This document shows positions 40,501 through 51,543 of a DNA stretch of 64,000 nucleotides, one piece after another. Every line of letters starts with the position of its first letter. Position 1 is the stretch's first letter. This stretch comes from Onchocerca volvulus (Eukaryota > Nematoda > Chromadorea > Rhabditida > Onchocercidae). Position numbers and translations under genes: made by a program. Under the pieces are notes generated by a model, which did no database searches, was not told where the DNA came from, and saw only the letters and a list, made by a program, of their open reading frames with translations. The stretch is taken from the NCBI GenBank assembly GCA_000499405.2, contig HG738137.1:24804317-24868316 (forward strand), read 5' to 3'.

Positions 40501-43500
40501 TAATCGATCATTGCAAGATTTGCATGGAAATACTAGACCATTTGGGAACGCATTAGTATTACTTGGAAGAGACTTCAGACAAACATTATCTGTAATTCCT
40601 CGATCGACCAATGAACGAAATAAATGCTTGCTTAAAATTCTCTACTTTATGACGACATGTGAAGACGTTAAAAACTACAAATATGCGTGCCCAGCTGCAA
40701 AACGATCGATAACTGGGATATTTTCACAATAATTGCTGGAAACTGGGAAGGGAAAGGTACTGATTGATCTGATATCAGGATAAATTTCTTTGCCTTATAA
40801 TTTCTGCAATTTAGTGATATCAAAAGCAGAATTGGTTGAAAAGCACTTTCCAATATTCAAACCAATTATAAGAGTCGCGACTGGCTGAGTGAAAGAGCTA
40901 TTCTTGCGACCAAAAACAAAGACGTTGACGAACTTTGTAATATTATTCAGTGTACCATTCAAAGCGAAACAGTTAGATAGAAGTCCTTAACACTGTTATG
41001 GAAGCAGATGAAGCAGTTAGTTATCGAACTTGAATTCACTCGATCTGCCACGGGTGCCACCGCACGCACTGCAGTTGAAAATCGGCGGACCAATTATGGT
41101 GTTGCGAAATATCAACCAACTAAAGCTTCGTGCGGCACGCAACTTGCAGTGTAAAAATTAATGAGCAGTGTCGTAGAAGCAACAATCTTGACAATATCGT
41201 TCAAAGATGATGCTCTCATTTCCTGAATTTCTATGATCTTAAAACGGATATGTCAGTTCAATTTAAGAGAATGCAATTCGGCTGTTGAATGAATGAATAT
41301 GAATTGCCAAGAATAATTCACGTCAAATATGACGTAAAATGAAAAACACACCTATAGAAATTGCCGGAAAATAGAGGAAAAATTTGGTTATGCTACAAAT
41401 GAAAGAATTTTGTTTATTTTATTTATATCCTTTTCAGGACGACAAGTTCGATCGCAGCCTTGTGAGTACGGTCGTAACATTCAACGTCGACGATGCTCCA
41501 GTAGTACTTTACATCATGCATTAGGTTATGGCATTAGAATTACTAGTTATGCTCCAAATATCGGTATCAGTATATCATATCCACCGTATCCATATCAACA
41601 TCCCGATATTAGTTCGTAAGTATCCATTTTTGATAGGTGATGCATCGTTTGATTTTAATATTTAGGATATTATGTTGAATTACGATATATTCTTTGAAAC
41701 TTTTGTTTCAGTGATGAATACAAGAAAATAATGAGCGCACATAGTGAACAAATGGCACGGTCATGTTGCTACTGGCAGGATTATTTCCGACAAAAGTTCG
41801 GAAACATAACCAGTGCTGAGAAAATGAAAGTCAGAAAATTTCGAAATGAATTTTTCTTCAATCTAACCTAGAATTTCTGATAGATATCATATTTTGTCAA
41901 ATATTGTAAGAGAAGTGCATGTGATCAACTAAAATAGGAACTAAATAATCCATGATAATAATTCTACGTATTACATGAATCAGTTTCAAACTTCATGCAT
42001 AGAACTTGATGATATTGTTAAAATCAGAAATTTTTCTGAATGAATATTACTTGGATAGATCTTCCAGTTCATTGAATGATAACTGATGTCATTATAGGGA
42101 GGTAATATCATTTTTCTTAATTTTCCTATTAATTAAGCTTCTTAAATCTTTATTAGCATTTTCACACTATAGTTAACCTTCATATGAAATCTACCGTTCA
42201 CAATTGAAACATTCATCAATTGAATGATTTTCTTTCTAGATTCAACAACAGTTTGGAATTGTCGTTCCATGTCCAACGACATGTCCAACTCCTATCCAGC
42301 CCATTCTTCAGCCAATTTTTGGCCAAATACAACCACAACCATCAATTTATGGTCAAGTGCCACAACAACCACCAGTTTATGATGGAATACAACCTCAATC
42401 ACCAGTTTATGGCCCAGCACAAACAGCTTATAGTGCAGTACCAACAGATCTTGTGCAACCACGTCCAGCAGTTTATGGTCCAATACCAACAGGTCCAGTG
42501 CAACCCCGACCAACAGTTTATGGTCCAGAACCAACAGGTCCAGTGCAACCCCGACCAACAATTTATGTTCCACCGCAACCTCAAGCACCAGTGGACGGTA
42601 CTTTATAATTATTTGTTGTAATTTATGACCTATGTTAATAATATTTCATAGTATAATTGCTAAATTTACAGTATGGTCAAGCTGGTCAGAATGGTCATTT
42701 TGTTCTTCAACTTGTGGAATTGGTACAATACAACGGTATCGTATTTGTAGTGGAGAACAATGTATAGGCGAAAATGTTGAATGGCGTACATGCCATGAAG
42801 TTGTCCCCTGCATAGCGAGCTGGGCTGAATGGTCTTCATGGAGTACTTGTGATGGTTAAATTTTTTTTTCGATGTAAAATGAAATGAAATGGATAATTTT
42901 AAGAAAATTAATATTTCCAAATGATCCAAAGAAATAAATATTTCCAAATAATATCGTTCGTAGCATCTTTTTTCTTCTTTTTTGGCTACAAGAAAAAAAT
43001 TTGACCATTTTATTAAAAATAATATCAATTGATTACTATTTTTCAGCAACTTGTGGAGTGGGTGAAAAGGCAAGATCACGTTACTGTTATCTTGGTACAG
43101 GTTACTGTACTGGCCCCGATTATGAGGTATGATATATTTCATCTAATTTTTTCCAAAATATTAATTAGTTTTTTTCTTTTTTTTTCAGTTTAGGAAATTT
43201 AATGTAAATTCACTACTTAACATAACAAGAAAAAATAGAAGTCATCGAAAAGAAAAGCTCATAAAAAGTTTAAGTTCCGTCACAATAATCCAAAACAATA
43301 GTTATTTCATGCCTCATAAATACCCTTTTAAATTCTCTTTATTCCTTAAAATATTCTCTTTAAATTATTTATTTCTCGTAGTTTTTCAGCACGTTTCCTA
43401 CATATATGCTTATTTGTATTATATCATTCATAGTGATGCATATTAAATTTGAATAATTATATTTAAATGATGAATCACATCACTTCCATATAATTACAAA

Positions 43501-46500
43501 GTACTACATAGATTTCTGATATCGTATTATGTTATAAAGATATTATGCCGATTTATAGTATTGCACTAAATGATACTATGCAGAACTAATACAATATCAC
43601 GCTCTGAAGATACTGTACTGGATTATAATATCGTATCATGGCATAAAGTTATATACCGATTTATCAATGCTATACTAAAAAGATACTACATATTATGCCT
43701 TAAAATTATAAAATCGAAGTTAATGTATTCATAATATCATATTATTTTATAAAGAAACTATACTTGTCGAATGACAATTTTTTTTTTTTAATTTTTTAGT
43801 ATCAAACCGTGATATAAAGATATAAATCTATTTATAATGTCATTCCATGTTATAAGAATACTATATCGACTGGTGGTATCGTATCGAAGCATGAGAATAC
43901 TGTATCATTTGTAGTATCTTACCATATAAAAGCATTTTATCTGCATTGCTTACTGAATAATACCATTTATAGGTAACACATTGTGAAACGGTGCCATGTC
44001 CAGGATGGGGTCAATGGGAGTCATGGTCACACTGTTCAGTGACATGCGGCATTGGTACCAGAAGACGTATGCGTATTTGCGTTGGCGATGACTGCACTGG
44101 TTCGTAAGCGAATTAATTTTATAGTATGTATCAGTCAGTAGTTGCAATAATTTCATGTCAACCAGATCCATAGTAGATTTCAGTATCCTGAAAGAAGTTC
44201 ATTAATATATATTTTTTTCCGTCAGAGTAATTTTTTTGTATCCCTTAAATGAATAAATTCCTGAGACGTTTTTTAAATCAGTGATTTTTAAAATAGAAAT
44301 AGAATATTTTCCAAGTTTATAAATCAAATATTCGTGAAATCTGTTTTACCGTGCTTCGAGATTATCCAACGATCATAAGATAACATAAATGATTTGCAGA
44401 TGAATATTGGTTTAAAATAAGTCCAAAAATTGATTTAAACAATTTAGCTTATAGGAAGCGCGTATCAAGAAGTTCAATGTTACCAGGATGATTGTGAACA
44501 ATGGTCAGAATGGCAGGAATGGTCAGCTTGTTCGGTATCATGCGGACAAGGGGTCATCATTCGGGAACGTGTTTGCATGGGACGTAATTGTATCGGTAAA
44601 AATTTTGACTAATTCTGAATCCTTCTAATACAGCACATGGAAATGTGAACAGAAATTATCAAATAGAACTCTATGATATACACGCGGATAATTCGATAAT
44701 TTTTTAAAATAAATCAATGAATAAACCTTTTTTTCAGTAGGACAATGTGATAGAAGTAACTTTTAGGAGGATACTGTATTAAAAGTACTGTATTTCCTTA
44801 AAAATTCTTTGATTCGTAAATGATTTGATTGATTTTAGTACAGAAAAAAATTTGAGGTGAAAGTAGTGAGCAGGATATATGCATTGAACAAGAATGTTCA
44901 TCATGGCAAGAATGGAACGAATGGTCAACGTGTTCGGCACCGTGTGGTTTCGGAATATCAACACGACGACGTTTATGTGATGGGATTTTTTGTCCCGGTA
45001 AATTAACTCATCTATATCCCCGAAATTCGCAAATTTGTCGTAAATTTTTAATCAATGAAAAAAAAAAAAAATTAAGCAATTTCTGTCTCAATAAATTACA
45101 CCTAATATTAGATATGTTAAATTTGAATTTTTTAATATCTAAAACTTAAATTAAGCTATTCAAATTTAAATTAAATTAACGATAAAATTAATTTTTTTTC
45201 CAGGAAAACGAGTAGAAGTGATGCCATGTCATGCTGGTCGATGTCTAATGTGGTCCGCATGGCAAGAATGGTCCGAATGTTCGGTAACATGTGGAAGTGG
45301 AATGCAACAGCGATATCGTAGCTGTATCGGTGATGATTGTCCAGGAAGTGCTGAAGTTTGTTTAATTTGATATGTCCAATTTTGATGCCAAGAATATCTC
45401 ATGGATTCTGTTGAAGGAATCTAAGAGTTTGATAGCATTATTTACATCCATTTATTTTTACGATTCATTGGAATCATTTCTATTCTTCACAAATTTAAGT
45501 CGAAGATGAAATGTGATATTTAATTTAAAAATACTTTTCGCAAATAATAGTTTAACTGTATGATGCCAAAAGACAATAGGATAGGGTATAATTTTAGAAG
45601 TTTCAGATAGGATGGAAAAAAACTCATCAAGGAAAAGCAATGATAAATTTGCCAATGATAAACAGGTAAATGCAATAAGTTATTGGATTCCAGGAGACGC
45701 AATATTGCGAAAGTGGTGCAAGTTGTTCGCAATGGACAACATGGACAGCATGGTCGAGATGTAGCCATGAATGCGGCATTGGTGAACGAGTGCGATATCG
45801 GGAATGTTCACTTATAGAGGAATTTGCTGATGGTTGTAAAGGTAAAAAATCGGTAAGAAATTGATTTTATCTTTTATTTTTATTTTTGAAAAAAATTGCA
45901 CAATTAGGAGTTAAAGATTTTATATTATTATTAATAAAAAATTATTGCAGAACCTTGACAAACTGTGCAGTGCTTTAACTTGGATTATTGAATGAATTTT
46001 TAGAATTTTACCATTTGCATACCCTTAGATATTGGATAAAAGAAGTGAGATATTCAAAAACTTAGCCTTTAGAGTTAATTCAGGCAATTTAAGATTTTTT
46101 TTTTTTACACGAAAGTCAGTATTTAACACTGATTGAATTATTAGTGATTAAAATATGCAACGCACTTTTTCCGCATTTCCAGCCTTCTTTTTAGCTAATT
46201 TTATCAGCATTCCACCCTATATTTCCATTACAAAAAGAGAAAAAAAAAATTCGAATTAAATTAAATTCTTCGATTTCTTAATACTGCATCTACTCATCTC
46301 TTTATAACTAATAAATAAGTGAATCAATATAATTTTAAATGATATCTAATTTTAATTAATAGCTTTAGATTCAATTAAATAGAAATAGTTGATTAAATTT
46401 TGAATTCTTAGAAATTCATGATAAACACTTTTTATTAAGCAATTATTTAGTATAAGATGAAAATAAATAGATAAGTACTAAGTTAGATTAGATAGTTGCT

Positions 46501-48075
46501 GAAATATATGAAAATATCTTTTCTCTTCACTGTTAACTTCTTCTTTTTTTTCTTTTCATTTTCATATTTTCTTCGAATTTTTATAAATTCTTGATGCTAA
46601 ATCATTTTTGAAATTTTCAGGAAAGTGCAATATGTCTAGAACGATTATGCTGCGAATGGACTTCTTGGACAAGTTGGACACCATGTAGTCATAGATGTGG
46701 TACCGGACGTAGTTCACGAATAAAAATGTGCTTAAGACTTGGTTATGGTAAGTATTTGTTGTGTTTAAGTCTTGCAACGAAATTATAGATGAATAAATTA
46801 AGTAATTGTACCGTATACATAGCATTCATATCGTAATCAAAGGATTACGATCACAAATGTTGGATATTGTATAACTAATACTGTATATTGATTCTGTTAA
46901 CTGTTGAATCATTTTGCAGAACGAGATAATTCCAGTTGTACCGGTCAATGTTACGGTGATCATCGTGAAGATAGGATTTGTACTGAACAAATATCTTGTC
47001 CAGCACCTACTTATCCAATAACATGCATTAGCGCAACTGTACCTGGTGCTTATGTTCCAGGACCTTGTCCACCTGGTTACATTCCTATTAGTACACCTGC
47101 TTATCCTCCTTCACCAACCATTCCTACTGAGATTTCTGCAACAGAAATACCAGGTTATGTTCCTACACCTGTTACCACTCCTGCTCCTACACCAAGTATT
47201 CCTGGTTACGTTTTTATACCCGGTATACCAGGTATGGCAACTACTCCTGGTTACTTACCTGAACCTGTTACACCCGGTTATGTTTCTGCTCCAAGTGTTC
47301 CCGGTTACATTCCTGCACCAACTGTTCCCGGTTACATTTCTGCACCAAGTGTTCCCGGTTACATTCCTGCACCAAGTGCTCCCAGTTACTTTTTTATACC
47401 CGGTGCACCAGGTTACGCTATCGCACCAACTGCTCCTGGTTATGTTCCTCTACCAGGTGCTCCTGGTTACCTTCCTGCACCTCCCAGTTACATTATACGA
47501 TCGAATATCTTCATCGAAATCAATTGTCATTGGACTGAATGGTACCAATGGTCACCATGTGAAAAAACATGTCGCCATCATATGAAGCATCGATTCAGGT
47601 AAACTTCTCTTGTCCAACAAAATATATCACAGTTATATTTTTATATTTTGTACATTTTCTTACATAATATTTAAAAATAACAATGAAACTTTTGCTGCAG
47701 CTTTTTTTTTTTCAATTTCGAAAATTATGCTGTAAAAATTAGTATAAATAAATGGACTTATGATGATTATTACAATTATTTTATTCTTCAACGAATCTTC
47801 CTATGGCGGTACTTTTTGAAATATTATAAATTACTTACATGTTTAAAATGACTGTGCATCATTGAAGAAAAAGTTAGCTGTATCAATTATTAAATTTGAA
47901 ATTTTCAGATTTTGAGAATTGAATAGTTAAATTTTGTTTTCGTTCAAAAAAAATTTTTTAAATTTTAAAATTCTGCAATTCTTTTAGGGAATGTATCGGA
48001 GAATATAATTGCACATGTAGTGGTGATGCTAAGGAAGAGATGAGTTGTTTACTGCCACCGGAATGTATGAATTAA
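34589..48075 (+). CDS. Secreted multi-thrombospondin-type-1-repeat protein
   Basis: Seventeen exons: 34589-34670, 37228-37331, 39169-39316, 39554-39625, 41438-41615, 41712-41829, 42240-42597, 42672-42854, 43047-43126, 43973-44099, 44455-44595, 44857-44997, 45204-45355, 45694-45852, 46621-46747, 46920-47598 and 47988-48075. They give 978 residues with every phase consistent. Exon 1 encodes a signal peptide ([20 protein letters not shown]). KKKR near residue 110 is a possible furin site. A weak TSR ([10 protein letters not shown]) lies near 122. A Pro/Gln-rich block spans 235-352. Eight TSRs run from 354 to about 740, with motifs such as [31 protein letters not shown] and [15 protein letters not shown] PGYxPAPxx nonapeptide block (about 760-925) follows, then a last TSR ([15 protein letters not shown]) and a Cys-rich end. 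TSRs bind matrix and receptors, and WxxW motifs are usual C-mannosylation sites. No Kunitz, Ig or protease domain is seen, so I assign no named family. Exon 12's acceptor (TTTGAG) is the least certain. Confidence 0.85.
40190..41290 (+). pseudogene. Decayed Helitron-type Pif1 helicase fragment
   Basis: Inside intron 4 of the thrombospondin-repeat gene, in the same orientation, sequence richer in G/C translates in shifting frames into pieces of a Helitron Rep/helicase C-terminal domain. In order these are [16 protein letters not shown] (Walker A region, with the usual GGTGKT altered), [29 protein letters not shown] (Walker B), [18 protein letters not shown], then [19 protein letters not shown] with MVLRNI. 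Frameshifts near 40440 and several stops after 40730 show that it cannot be expressed as one protein. The N-terminal Rep/HUH part is not visible. The flanking non-AT-rich sequence from about 39840 may belong to the same insertion, but I could not fix its ends. Confidence 0.8.
42441..42575 (+). repeat. Three 45-bp coding tandem repeats (Pro/Gln block)
   Basis: Units start at 42441, 42486 and 42531, each 45 bases. They encode PTxxVQPRPxVYGPx. The second and third are nearly identical at the DNA level, so the expansion is recent. Looser VYG-containing units precede them. The array is inside exon 7 of the thrombospondin-repeat gene and stays in frame. Confidence 0.85.
43500..43970 (+). repeat. 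Degenerate repeat in an intron
   Basis: Phrases such as ATATCGTATYATG, then ATAAAG, then CCGATTTAT recur (clear pair near 43520-43560 and 43630-43665), with related GATACTGTAC and TATCGTATCG words up to the 3' end of intron 9 of the thrombospondin-repeat gene. Copies are much diverged and the unit length is unclear (about 110 bases between the clearest pair). It may be an old satellite-like array or a decayed mobile element. Confidence 0.45.
47273..47490 (+). repeat. 27-bp coding tandem repeat (PGY nonapeptide)
   Basis: Consecutive 27-base units encode [63 protein letters not shown] and PGYLPAPPS. The first four share long identical DNA, the later ones only the codon pattern. Looser related units extend back to about 47040. 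The array lies in the largest exon of the thrombospondin-repeat gene, keeps frame and would form an extended Pro-rich linker between the last two thrombospondin repeats. Confidence 0.85.
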
Positions 48076-51000
48076 AAAAAAAAAAGGAAATTTCGTCTTG
48101 AATTATGCAATAGCCATCATTTTTGTTATTGATTTCAATTGTTTCATTTTTGAAGTATTATAACTTTGTAACATTCTTTCTTTAACATTTCAAACTTTTG
48201 GTCTAGCTAGCCATGCATTTTTCACTTTTTCAATTGTCCTTTCACATTCTTACCTTTTATTTTCTTAAGCTGCAATTTTAACTTCTGCAGAAATTTCGGA
48301 AATGATTCAAATTCAGTATGTTTCCATGAATATTTTAATCCCGAAAAAAAAGTTATTTTATGCATATTTTGCAAACTCAACATACGAATTAATGTAGAAA
48401 TTTTCCATTGTTGAGATAAATTTTCAACAAAAGTTTTTTGATTAAAAAATTTTAATTATAGCGATTTATTCAAATTTATAACTACCACTATTTTTTTCTT
48501 TTCAACTGCCATATTTTTGTATTTTATAAGAAATCTTGCTTTTTTAAACACAATTTCCTTATTTTTTCCTTTTTTCTTAAACATTTAGTGTCATGATGTT
48601 AAATAATAAAAATGTTTTCTTTGAAAAAATACGCTGAATTACGACATGAGCAGTATATAAATAGTTTCAATTATCAAATTACATTTAAATGAAATTCTAA
48701 TCTTTATTTATACTTACCACATACTATCAATCGTTACGATAACATTCCTTATTTCAACTCTTTCTAGCATTTTTCTATTTACAGTATACTGACAATTATT
48801 ACGATAACAAACTATAACTCTTTTCAGTTTTTAATGTATATCTACATTATTATCAATCATCATGATGATAATAAGGTGTTTTAATTCTGCAGCTCTTTAC
48901 TTATATTAAAAGTTTATCAATGGTTATGATAACAATTCATGCTTTAACTCTTTATAATTGATTTTTATTTACACCTACCGTATTATCAGTCGATAAGACA
49001 GTAATTTTGTACTTCAACTTTTTTTAGCACCTCAACCATAATATTAAAATTTTCGTGCTAAGAAAAGTTGGAAAAACACCTTCGCCAAAAAAAAAAATAC
49101 GAAAAAAACCTCGATCTGAAATTATTGTAGTAAAAAAATGAGACATTTTCGAAACTGTTTCTAACAAATTAGTTTATTAAACATTATTTCGGAAAGATAA
49201 CGCTACAGAAATTAATATTAAACTAAAAATTTAGTATTCTGTGAGAGAAAAAACTGAATTAAATTTGAATCATATATACACATTAGAAATTTTTCCAAAG
49301 CAATCAAATTAAACAAGCTTATTTTTTGCCACATTTAATATGAGCAAGACATCTGTCAAGTAGATGATGTAATAACAAATAACTTTTGATATGACATTTA
49401 AAATAAAACATTGGATGAAGTGATTGCTACTACAGTAAGATATATTTTCAAAACAAGTACTGTAACTAAAAGAACATTGTTATTGTAATTACAGTACTGG
49501 CTTCGAAAATACGGTACAATAAAGATGATGTCCATAAAAATTTGATGAATTATCAACAATGAAAGAATGAAGTTACAGTACCAACAGTTTTATTGATTTG
49601 CAATCATTGAGCAACAAAACCGTATCCTATCAATTGTTATCTATCGGTTCTTATCTGCCAGATTCTATCGAATTTCGCATCTACTAGCATATTTATTTCA
49701 TTTTTTTATGACTTTTAGGTTAATTGAGAAAACGCATATTGATTTTTCTTAACACATAAATTTTACACAGTTGATGAGTTTCATGCAATTAACAATAATT
49801 CAAAGATTGAAAATTTCAAAATTTAAATTAGACTGCATAGAATTTTTGAATTTTTTGATTAAGAATGAAAATGATCTCAAATGGTCACACAAATCAAAAA
49901 TGATTTATGAAAATCTGTCAAATTAGAAAAATAGAAATATTATCACATATGTTAATAGGCTATATTATTAGGCAAGTTTTGGTTATCAATAAAACAAAAA
50001 AATTTTCTGTAAATAAATTAAATAACCTATTAAATAGCAAATTTTTTTATTAAAGTTAAAAATTGTTATTGCTTGATTATAATTAGCAAATTAAAACGTT
50101 AATTTTTACATTCAACATTGATTTAATTCAAATGCTTGATGTCTTGATAAGATCAAATGTTTATCAATCAATAAACACCTTTTCTATTTCAATAAAATAC
50201 ATACTTTTCTTACAAGGCGACAGATATATTATTATCACTTATCAACAAAATAATGAAATCAAAAGAAAACGAGTGAATAATGCTTACAACAACAAATTTC
50301 ATGAGAAAAAAAATGAAAAAAAGAAATCAAAAAAAAAGATGAATTATTGAGAATATGAGAATAATAATTATGATTTATCAATTATCAATTAAACTTCATT
50401 AATGGATCTGGGTTTATACGTTTTAGCCTTTCAACTTTTTCTTTCTCCATGAATCTTTTTGTCCAAAATTTCATTATCCTCTAAACAAGGAATGATTGAA
50501 ATTTCATAAAAAATTGAATTGAAACTAGTTGTACCATCCGATATGACAATTTATTTGCAAAACAAATGTATTACAGAATATTCAAATTTTATTTCATTTT
50601 ATACTAATTCGATTGATCTTGTTTAGAATATTAGCCTCATTTTATCAAATGTCCAATTATGATTGTGATTATTAACAAATAGAAAGACATTATCGATTTT
50701 ATTGATAATCATGATAAAAAATTAGACATAAACCAAGTATTTTCTTTTCTTAGAACACATAGGGCAGCAAATTATAATCAAACATGAATTGAGGTCTGAT
50801 ACTTTAGATTTAATTATATTATCAAACTATTTACAGTCAACGATCAATGAAATATAGTTAGTTTAGTAATAAATTATAACAAAATTTGAAAGCAATTAAT
50901 GTGGAAACGATCGAAAACTTTCACTAAATTTATGCAAAAAATCGCCACTCATTGCCATACAACGCAATTGAAAATTCGTTTTCAAATCAGATCTGAAAAT

Positions 51001-51543
51001 ATGCGATTCTTTTAATGTTTAAGTATTGTACGTTATTTGCTGTACCATATGATTTGGGTAATGGTGTATTGTATGATTTGATGAAATATTGCATAGTGTA
51101 TTGTATAATTTGAAATTCTTTTTTATTTCGCAATTTTCGAACAACTTACTTGTGTTATTGCAAATAGCGAAATTTTTCGCTTCAATATTTGAACAATCGA
51201 TTATTTTAATCTTAATTTAATCCACAAAATAATAATTTATGAATGGTTTCGTTTTCGTTCGTTTTTTTGCATTGACTAACTATCAAATGCAAAAATAAAG
51301 AATAAACTTTTTAATGGAAAGCATATTAAAATTATTGCGAAATATAATTTGACAATAAGAAGTTTTTTTTTTTTTGCGTAAGTTTAAAAAATACTTTCTC
51401 TAAAGAAAAATTGAATTTAATTGTTATTCTTAACTTTGCTTGTTAATAATTTGGTATTATAATCCAGTATTGTAGTTCAATATTTTAATTTAAACAGTGT
51501 AAAATTGCTTATTTTGTAGAAGCAAAATTTTCGAGAAATATTT
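48076..51543. other. Intergenic region after the thrombospondin-repeat gene
   Basis: About 3.5 kb between convergent genes (thrombospondin-repeat gene on plus, orphan membrane gene on minus). It starts with the 3' untranslated region of the former and contains the tandem repeat at about 48710-49030. A small direct duplication around GTGTATTGTATRATTTGA lies at about 51067-51112. No supported open frame was found; the frame at 50132-50350 is Lys/Asn-rich low complexity. Confidence 0.45.
48710..49030 (+). repeat. Degenerate tandem repeat of about 75 bp
   Basis: A phrase of the type TATCAATYGTTAYGATAACA, followed by a T-rich part with CTTYAACTCTTT and then TTTATTTACA, recurs about four or five times (for example near 48724, 48789, 48854, 48912 and 48985). 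Copies are diverged. The array lies just downstream of the thrombospondin-repeat gene and has no coding frame. Confidence 0.5.

Noticed and set aside
40254..40732. Three overlapping frames of about 100 codons as separate genes
   Set aside because: They are pieces of one decayed Helitron helicase broken by frameshifts, plus an antisense shadow.
42292..42588. Minus-strand frames of 98 and 61 codons with internal repeats
   Set aside because: They are antisense shadows of the in-frame 45-base repeats of the thrombospondin-repeat gene.
47046..47585. Plus-strand frame of 179 codons with VTFLHQ-type repeats
   Set aside because: An alternative frame of the PGY nonapeptide repeat; the coding frame is fixed by the flanking thrombospondin repeats and splice phases.
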